Source: Chitinophagales bacterium (lineage in GTDB: Bacteria > Bacteroidota > Bacteroidia > Chitinophagales > Chitinophagaceae). Taken from it: a stretch of DNA of 64,000 nucleotides. The position numbers and the translations under genes are program-made. This document shows positions 57,319 through 64,000 of the stretch, piece by piece. The notes below the pieces were generated by a model, which had not been told where the DNA came from, searched no databases, and saw only the letters and a program-made list of their open reading frames with translations. The first letter of the stretch is position 1. Each line of letters starts with the position of its first letter. The stretch is from positions 1 through 64,000 of the forward strand of contig JAURJU010000048.1 in assembly GCA_030832085.1 (NCBI GenBank). Reading direction: 5' to 3'.

Positions 57319-60264
57319 TCAATTTTCCGGGGCCTTGTATTGGTCAAGAAATGTGGCTATGGATTGATCCGTGTTGAGGCCTAATTTTTTTCGCAGCCTG
57401 TACCGGCTTATTTCAACTCCCCTAACGGAGATGTTCATCAATTGAGAAATTTCTTTTGACGACAGGTTGAGTTGCAGGTAGGCACAAACTTTCAGGTCCG
57501 TATTTGTAAGTTTTGGAAAATGCAATTTTAGGTTTTTTAAGAAGTTGTTGTTGATTTCGTCAAAATGCACAGCAAACTTTTCCCAGCTTGCACTGTTTTT
57601 TTCGATATCGTTGAGCAGATGAATTGTTTTTTTGATGTCGTGGTTTTCGTTGGTGTTTTTATAGAGCTTTTGAAGTTCTTCCTTTACTTTTGAAAGTGCG
57701 TCACTCCGTTCCACCAGCTGCATGGAGGTGTCAACAAGTTCCTTTGTCTTGAGCATGATTTCACTTTCCAGTTTTTCATTCTTCAACCGAATGATTTCCT
57801 TTTCATTTTTTTCCAATTCCAGTTGGTGCACAACACTCATCTGACGTTGTTTTTCCTCATATATCGTTCTTTGTTTTACCAATTTTTTCTTTTGCCAAGC
57901 AAACAGGTTGCGCACTGCAATTGCAATCAACAGCATGTAAATGACCAATGCCCATCGGTTTCTGTACCAGGGGGACGCTATGACAAACGAATAGTTGATC
58001 TCCTCAGATTCATTTCCAAGGTTGTCATGGGCCTTTACATGAAAAACATAGCTGCCAGATGGAAGATTGGTATAATCCTTTTCTGTTTTGTTGCTCCAGT
58101 TGCTCCAGCCCTTTTCATAACCCTCCAGCCGGTAACTGTATTCAATGGTTTTTTGAAGTCCAAATGTCGGTGAGCTGTACTCAAAATGAAATGCATTGAA
58201 ATTGCTAGAAAGCCTGTTGAGACTGCTGTTTGTCTCAATAACATTGGCCGTCTTGTCATTGTTGAGGTACCCTCCGAAAATGGTGCTGTCCGTTTTTCCC
58301 ATGGCGCGCACATTGCCCAACATCATGTTCAGTTTAAACTTGGTTGATTTGTACTTTTCATAGTTGAGGTGGATGACTCCCTTTTCTGATCCTATGAATA
58401 CGTTTGACCTATCATATGGGTAAATGTTTTCAAATCCTGAGAGAATCTGTCCTGAGATTTCAGGAAAATAAATGGGCTTTGGAACATTGTTTGCTGTTGC
58501 GCCATTGAAATCAATCATCCCAATTTTCTTGCCACTGCAAAACCAGACATTCCCCTCTCCATCCTCATTCATGTATCGGACCTCAGCATCTCCGATGATG
58601 GGTTGCAAAAAAGGAGAGGGTGCGAAACGTTTGCTTGTTGCATTGAACTCATATGTACCTGTGTTGGTGCCAAAAACAACCCTGTTTTTTATTTTGAATA
58701 CATGGTTGTTGAGGTTGGATGGCAGCCCGTCTTTTTCTGTAAAAAGCCGGGCATCATACTTTTTTCCATCCGCGCTGATGTTGATGCGATAAATCCCCCT
58801 GTAAGGGTGTGATGCCCAAATTCCACCTTCATTGTCGTTGGTCAGAAAACGCAGGGACTCATACAAGCCCTCGAGGTTTCCCAAATCCCTGAATTTTCCC
58901 TGGTTGAAACCAAGCATCTTTAGTCCCGAGTAGGTTCCCGTCAAGATTTTTTCAGCCGGAGGTACAGACCCCGTGGGCATGAAAGTCCAGCCAGCATCTT
59001 TGCTGATCATGGCAGCGCTATTTTCAAGTATTTCAAAACAACCATTGTTGTGTCCCATCAAAAGACGTTGGTTCACTTCCTGCAGCCGCCATACCTGTCC
59101 CTGGGTTTTGGCTACAAGACTGAAATTTGCCTTCATGAAGCTCAGGTCTTTGTTTTGTGGGGAAAGTTTAGCAACATAGCAGCCATCTGAGGAGCCGATA
59201 AACAGTTTATTCTGAAAAATTCTTGTAGAGAAACCAGCAGACTCGTTTTCCATGTTGGGTGTGATGTACTTGATGGCAGAATTGTAGGCAATAAAACTTA
59301 TTCCATTGTTCAATCCTGTCCAAAGATTTTTGTCCTTGTCAAGGAAAACGCTGATGACGTTGTTGTTCTGAAGACCCTCTTTTCTTGAAATTCTTTGAAC
59401 AAAGCCACCATCGTTCTTCATAACAATGCATCCCTCTGCAGTTGTTGCTGCAACAAATTCACCCTTGTTCATTTCCGCGACCTTGAAGAAGCTGATATTC
59501 GCAGCTGGAAGTTGGAATTCATTGTTTTTTGACAAGGAATCACCTTTAAGCGAAAATGCTTTTTTGCTGTAGGTCAGAACAAGTTGCCCATCCCTTTCTG
59601 TTTGAATCATTCCTGACAGGATTGACCCGGTCAACAGTTGGTTGTTTTTCATCGGACGCCAAATATTGTTCTGGAAGGCATACAATCCCTTTTCCTGGTC
59701 TTGTGCATACAGTGTAGTTCCCATTTTTTTCATGAACTGCCATTTGCTGATAGGCGGGTGTAGCGAAAATGCATTGTTTTTCCATTCCATGATCATCCTA
59801 TCGGATGCCCTGAAAAAGACCGATTCTCCTATGATTTCAATGTCCCAGACATCGGCAAAGGACCTTTCCCTGGACGGCAGCATTGGTGTCAACGATACAT
59901 ACCGCAGGAATCCCCTTTCGTTGGGTATAAAATAGCCCATTTCACCCTGCCCCCCTGCGTAAACAATTCCTTTTTTATCAATGGCGATCGAACGCATGAT
60001 GGTCTTATTGGGTAGGGGATGCAATTTCCAAAATACACCATCATAGGTGAGAAGTCCTTCGTTGTTGGCAAAGTACATCCTACCTTTTAGGTCCTGGTCA
60101 ATGTCCCAGGTTTGGGTACCAGCCTTGAAATCATTCTTGTTGTAATTGATGATTTGTGGTATCCCAATGGTGTTTTGGCTGTACAAAAAAGTTCCCCCAA
60201 CTGCCAAACACAATGTGAGTAATCCTTTCCTTATTGAACGGGTATGAAATTGAGCAATTTTCAT
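57319..60264 (-). CDS. Membrane-tethered one-component regulator: periplasmic beta-propeller (Reg_prop) + Y_Y_Y domain + TM + coiled coil + LuxR-type HTH
   Basis: GRMYFANNEGLLTYDGVFW, NLWTGLNNGISFIAY, YSYRLEGYEKGWSNWSNKTEKDYTNLPSGSYVFHVKAHDNLGNES, TM WALVIYMLLIAIAVRNLFAW, C-terminal LTNTDLKVCAYLQLNLSSKEISQLMNISVRGVEISRYRLRKKLGL; no histidine-kinase domain visible. Confidence 0.88.
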   Translation of the reverse strand: MKIAQFHTRSIRKGLLTLCLAVGGTFLYSQNTIGIPQIINYNKNDFKAGTQTWDIDQDLKGRMYFANNEGLLTYDGVFWKLHPLPNKTIMRSIAIDKKGIVYAGGQGEMGYFIPNERGFLRYVSLTPMLPSRERSFADVWDIEIIGESVFFRASDRMIMEWKNNAFSLHPPISKWQFMKKMGTTLYAQDQEKGLYAFQNNIWRPMKNNQLLTGSILSGMIQTERDGQLVLTYSKKAFSLKGDSLSKNNEFQLPAANISFFKVAEMNKGEFVAATTAEGCIVMKNDGGFVQRISRKEGLQNNNVISVFLDKDKNLWTGLNNGISFIAYNSAIKYITPNMENESAGFSTRIFQNKLFIGSSDGCYVAKLSPQNKDLSFMKANFSLVAKTQGQVWRLQEVNQRLLMGHNNGCFEILENSAAMISKDAGWTFMPTGSVPPAEKILTGTYSGLKMLGFNQGKFRDLGNLEGLYESLRFLTNDNEGGIWASHPYRGIYRINISADGKKYDARLFTEKDGLPSNLNNHVFKIKNRVVFGTNTGTYEFNATSKRFAPSPFLQPIIGDAEVRYMNEDGEGNVWFCSGKKIGMIDFNGATANNVPKPIYFPEISGQILSGFENIYPYDRSNVFIGSEKGVIHLNYEKYKSTKFKLNMMLGNVRAMGKTDSTIFGGYLNNDKTANVIETNSSLNRLSSNFNAFHFEYSSPTFGLQKTIEYSYRLEGYEKGWSNWSNKTEKDYTNLPSGSYVFHVKAHDNLGNESEEINYSFVIASPWYRNRWALVIYMLLIAIAVRNLFAWQKKKLVKQRTIYEEKQRQMSVVHQLELEKNEKEIIRLKNEKLESEIMLKTKELVDTSMQLVERSDALSKVKEELQKLYKNTNENHDIKKTIHLLNDIEKNSASWEKFAVHFDEINNNFLKNLKLHFPKLTNTDLKVCAYLQLNLSSKEISQLMNISVRGVEISRYRLRKKLGLNTDQSIATFLDQYKAPEN

Positions 60265-60329
60265 TTTGTTTAAGTATTTCAGGATAAATTTAAACATTTT
60301 TATTAAACAAAAAAAGAGGCATGTATTTT

Positions 60330-60407
60330 TTGATGTACTGTTGATGTAATTTTTATTTATTGTAAATCAATTAGATGCGAAAGATTGATGTAGTGATGTA
60401 GTACTAC
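60330..60407. repeat. Cluster of GATGTA direct repeats plus a 10-bp palindrome in the regulator/susC intergenic region
   Basis: TTGATGTA at 60330, 60341, 60385; GTGATGTA at 60393; palindrome GTAGTACTAC 60398..60407. Confidence 0.6.
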
Positions 60408-60488
60408 AAAAATATTGGAATCGATAAACAAATCTAATTTTATCATCCCATAATCGATTGGGATCATTTATCAAACTAAAACTTGCGT

Positions 60489-63400
60489 ATGGAAAAGGCT
60501 CTAAAGAAGCTAACACTTCTTTCACTTCTGGTGATGCTGGGATTAAGTTCCTGGTCACAAGACAAAACCGCTACCGGGAAAGTGACAGATCAGACTGGTT
60601 TACCGGTAACAAAAGCTACCATTTTAGTTAAAGGAACAAAAACCGGTACATCAACCAATGAGGCTGGTACTTTTTCGTTTTCAGTTCCTTCATCTTCCAC
60701 CACAATCGTTGTTTCCTCTGTTGGTTTCGAAACCAAGGAAGTTTCCATTGCTCCAGGAATGATGAACATTGTCCTTGAACCCTCCCAAGCAAAGCTTGAT
60801 GAAGTGGTCGTTGTAGGCTACGGCGTTCAGAAAGTTACGAAAGTGTCTGGCGCGGTATCTACTGTAAAAGGATCGGATATTGAAAAACTAAAGCCTGTTC
60901 GCGCTGAAGACGCCCTTCAGGGACGGGCTTCAGGGGTTACGGTGGTTTCCAACGGCTCACCAGGTGCAAAACCAACTGTTTTGGTAAGGGGGATTCCCTC
61001 ATACACAGGTACTGACCCTGTTGTGGTGGTGGATGGAGCAATCCAATCCCTGGATGATTTCAATGCCATCAATCCTGCTGATATAGAAAGCATCAATGTA
61101 CTAAAAGATGCTGCCACCACTGCCATTTATGGTGTGAAAGGTGGAAATGGTGTTATTGTTGTAACCACCAAAACGGGTAGGAAAAACCAAAAGACGGAGA
61201 TGACCTACAACGGCAACTATGCCATGCAAGAGGTTATGAACCAGATTGGTGTCTTGAATGCTTCAGAATATGCTGCAATTGTCAATGAGGGCAGTGTAGC
61301 TTCCGGGGGCGGATTGATTTTCCCTAACATCTCCGGGATAGGTGTTGGCACAAACTGGCAAGACCAGATTTTCAAACAAGCCCCAATGCAATCGCATACG
61401 ATTGCTGCAAGGGGTGGTAGTGAAAAAATGTCATATTTTCTCTCAGGCGGATACCTTACACAAGATGGTATTGTTGGAGGTGGAAGCAAATCCTACTTTA
61501 ACAGGGTCAATGCCACTTCCAACCTGACATTTGACCTCAGTTCAAAACTTAAATTCCTTGCCAATACCACGTATACCAACATCAAAGGTGCAGGAGTACC
61601 GGAAAATACCATCAATGCGGTTATTTCCAATGCGTTGAATTTTGATCCAACGGTACCCGTACTGAACAACGTGCCCAATACCTATGGCAAGTACAGCACA
61701 AGCAAATATATTCTTTCGGAAATCATCAATCCGCTCACTCAGTTGGACGACACGTACAACAAGAACAATACCAGCAAGCTTTATGGCAAATTGGAATTGC
61801 AGTATGACGTTATCAAAAACCTGAAGTTATCCTCCCGTTTCGGCTATACGAATACGGATGTTACAGGGAAGAGTTTCAGTCCGCTATCCTTCTACGGAAC
61901 AAGCCATATCAATTCTACCATGAATGCCGACGGTACGCCTAAACCGGGTTCACACAACAGTGTATACGAGTTCAAGACGAATTACTTCAATTACACGTTT
62001 GAGAATTTTGCCAATTACAATTTCAACATTGGACAACAGAACCATTTTGAAACTGTTGCAGGTTTCTCAATGGCACGCGTGACAGGAAATTCCTTGAATG
62101 GTTCAAGGCAAGATGTTCCCTTCAACTCATGGAGCTTTGCTGACATATCCTCTGCTACAGGAATAGCGACACTTTCAGGTATTGATCTGGGCTCTTACCA
62201 ATATGAGAGAAGAAACCTCTCCTATTTTGGAAGGGTTGATTATGATTACAATGATAAATACCTTGTTTCCGGTACCATGAGAAGGGATGGATCCTTTGCA
62301 TTTGGGGATAACAATAAATTTGCTAATTTCTTTTCAGGTTCCCTGGGTTGGGTTGTAACCGAGGAGGATTTCTTCAAGGTCAAATTCATTGACTATTTGA
62401 AAATCAGGGGAAGCTATGGCGTCACTGGAAATGAAAATGTAAATCCCCAATACCAAAGAATCTCGACTTTGTTGTATGCATATGGTCTTGGACAGAACGC
62501 AGGGTATACATTCGGAAACGAGCCTACATCTGTTGGTGCTACCATTGCTTCTTTCAAGAACGATGACCTTCGATGGGAAGAACAGGCACAGCTGAATGCC
62601 GGCTTTGATATCAGGTTCTTCAACAATAAGTTTTCTTTTAGTGGAGACTATTTCAGAAAGGACATCAGCGGTTTGTTGTTCACCCCAACACTGTCCCTCT
62701 ATCTTGGCACTGCATCATTGCCTACTGCCAATATTGGTACTACAACAACGAGCGGTGTTGACATGAACCTCGGATACACCGACCAGCTCTCAAAAAATTT
62801 CAGAATTACCACAAACATTACCTTTACAAAGGCCACCAACCTGGTGACTGAAACCAACAATGGTTTGATTACCGGTGGTGGATATGGCATACCTTACCAG
62901 TCCGTTACAAGATTTGAAAAGGACAAGGCACCTGGTTATTTTTATGGTTTCAAGACCGATGGGCTTTTCCAAACACAAGCAGATGTTGCCAAGCATGCCA
63001 GCCAACCTGGTGCACAGCCCGGAGACATTCGTTTTGTGGATGTGAACGGTGACGGAAAAATTGATGGAGATGACAGGACCGATATCGGAAATCCATTTCC
63101 TGATTTTACGTTGGGATGGAACCTTTCACTTGAATACAAGGGTTTTGATTTCAACTCATTTGTGTACGCATCCGTTGGAAATGAAGTGTATCGTGCGTAT
63201 GAGAGAAACCTGGCCATGACCAACAAGTTCAGGAGTGTATTGGGCAGGTGGACTGGCAGTGGGTCAACAAACGATGCAACCACACCAAGATACACCTTTG
63301 TGGATGCCAACAACAATACAAGGGCATCAGACCGTTATGTTGAAGACGGCTCTTTCATCAAGGTAAAAAACCTCCAACTGGGATATAATTTTTCATCTGC

Positions 63401-63584
63401 AGCCCTTCGTAAGGCCAATATTTCCAGGCTTCGCATTTATGCACAGGCAAGAAATGCCTTCACGCTTACAAAGTACACTGGCTTTGATCCGGAAATCTCT
63501 GGTGGAATCTTTGATACGGGCATTGACAGGGGTGCATATCCGCAAGCAAGAAGTTTTGCCATTGGCCTTGATCTTAAATTCTAA
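60489..63584 (+). CDS. SusC/RagA family TonB-linked outer membrane protein
   Basis: Carboxypeptidase-like N-terminal domain (GKVTDQTGLPVTKATILVKGTKTGTSTNEAGTFSF), LDEVVVVGYGVQKVTKVSGAVSTV, plug, C-terminal YPQARSFAIGLDLKF. Confidence 0.96.
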   Translation: MEKALKKLTLLSLLVMLGLSSWSQDKTATGKVTDQTGLPVTKATILVKGTKTGTSTNEAGTFSFSVPSSSTTIVVSSVGFETKEVSIAPGMMNIVLEPSQAKLDEVVVVGYGVQKVTKVSGAVSTVKGSDIEKLKPVRAEDALQGRASGVTVVSNGSPGAKPTVLVRGIPSYTGTDPVVVVDGAIQSLDDFNAINPADIESINVLKDAATTAIYGVKGGNGVIVVTTKTGRKNQKTEMTYNGNYAMQEVMNQIGVLNASEYAAIVNEGSVASGGGLIFPNISGIGVGTNWQDQIFKQAPMQSHTIAARGGSEKMSYFLSGGYLTQDGIVGGGSKSYFNRVNATSNLTFDLSSKLKFLANTTYTNIKGAGVPENTINAVISNALNFDPTVPVLNNVPNTYGKYSTSKYILSEIINPLTQLDDTYNKNNTSKLYGKLELQYDVIKNLKLSSRFGYTNTDVTGKSFSPLSFYGTSHINSTMNADGTPKPGSHNSVYEFKTNYFNYTFENFANYNFNIGQQNHFETVAGFSMARVTGNSLNGSRQDVPFNSWSFADISSATGIATLSGIDLGSYQYERRNLSYFGRVDYDYNDKYLVSGTMRRDGSFAFGDNNKFANFFSGSLGWVVTEEDFFKVKFIDYLKIRGSYGVTGNENVNPQYQRISTLLYAYGLGQNAGYTFGNEPTSVGATIASFKNDDLRWEEQAQLNAGFDIRFFNNKFSFSGDYFRKDISGLLFTPTLSLYLGTASLPTANIGTTTTSGVDMNLGYTDQLSKNFRITTNITFTKATNLVTETNNGLITGGGYGIPYQSVTRFEKDKAPGYFYGFKTDGLFQTQADVAKHASQPGAQPGDIRFVDVNGDGKIDGDDRTDIGNPFPDFTLGWNLSLEYKGFDFNSFVYASVGNEVYRAYERNLAMTNKFRSVLGRWTGSGSTNDATTPRYTFVDANNNTRASDRYVEDGSFIKVKNLQLGYNFSSAALRKANISRLRIYAQARNAFTLTKYTGFDPEISGGIFDTGIDRGAYPQARSFAIGLDLKF

Positions 63585-63602
63585 CCAAGAAAAAAGAACA
63601 AC

Positions 63603-64000
63603 ATGAAAAATTTAAAATTCATCATAAGCATTGCTGCACTCCTCTTCATGGGAGCCGCATGTACAAAGTTTGTTGCTTATAATCCACAGGAGGATTATCA
63701 GATCACAGCAAATGATTATTTGAAAACCGCTGACGATTTCAACAAAATGGCCATTGGTGTGTATTCTCCATTGCAATGGTTGTATGCGAATCCTGTAATT
63801 GGTGATGTTGCTTCAGACAACTCAGTGTCTGGAGGTGAGAACGCTACTGATGTACTTGGATTGCAACAGATTGATGATTACCAGATCACTGCCAATAATT
63901 TTTATTTTTCGGAAGCATGGAAATCTTGCTACGAAGGGATCAACAGGGCAAATTATCTGCACGAAAACAAGGCCAAGCTTGATTTCGCTGGAAAGGAAGC
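63603..64000 (+). CDS. SusD/RagB family lipoprotein (partial, runs off the window end)
   Basis: Own translation: MKNLKFIISIAALLFMGAACTKFVAYNPQEDYQITANDYLKTADDFNKMAIGVYSPLQW...CYEGINRANYLHEN; lipobox and SusD N-terminus directly after susC. Confidence 0.9.
   Translation, partial: MKNLKFIISIAALLFMGAACTKFVAYNPQEDYQITANDYLKTADDFNKMAIGVYSPLQWLYANPVIGDVASDNSVSGGENATDVLGLQQIDDYQITANNFYFSEAWKSCYEGINRANYLHENKAKLDFAGKE

Noticed and set aside
1-64000. CRISPR arrays, IS elements, prophage, toxin-antitoxin or restriction/defence genes
   Set aside because: No regularly spaced repeat arrays, transposase/integrase motifs, or recognisable defence families were seen.

Overview
The window looks like a contiguous piece of chromosome from a Bacteroidota bacterium, probably Chitinophagaceae-like (inference from gene families such as SprA, SusC/SusD, gliding/T9SS C-terminal domains, Lnb/DUF4105, and TAnnTTTG promoter boxes). 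It is gene-dense and mostly housekeeping. Functions include chaperones (grpE-dnaJ), DNA repair/recombination (recN, dprA, ruvA, ruvX), fatty-acid synthesis (fabI, fabD, fabH), futalosine menaquinone genes (mqnD, mqnB, a UbiA-type prenyltransferase), pterin/deazapurine genes (two PTPS/QueD-family genes, folE, queE), folD, guaB, trpS, gatC, atpG, scpB, lysA, def, an alpha-glucan phosphorylase, the giant T9SS protein SprA, and a truncated SusC/SusD locus with a divergent membrane-tethered regulator. I found no rRNA, tRNA, CRISPR array, IS element or prophage. The most interesting signals are: (i) a recurring TAnnTTTG-N4-ATG arrangement that predicts leaderless mRNAs for several housekeeping genes; (ii) an APH/AmgK-like kinase fused to a RapZ C-terminal domain next to a MurU-like nucleotidyltransferase, with the kinase gene broken by an apparent 1-nt frameshift; (iii) GATGTA direct repeats, mostly spaced by multiples of 11 bp, between a one-component propeller/LuxR-HTH regulator and susC; (iv) tandem PTPS paralogs with the eukaryote-like C-x5-HGH motif next to folE; (v) a helix-hairpin-helix outer-membrane protein paired with a second predicted barrel protein. 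No clearly new multi-gene defence or mobile system is evident.
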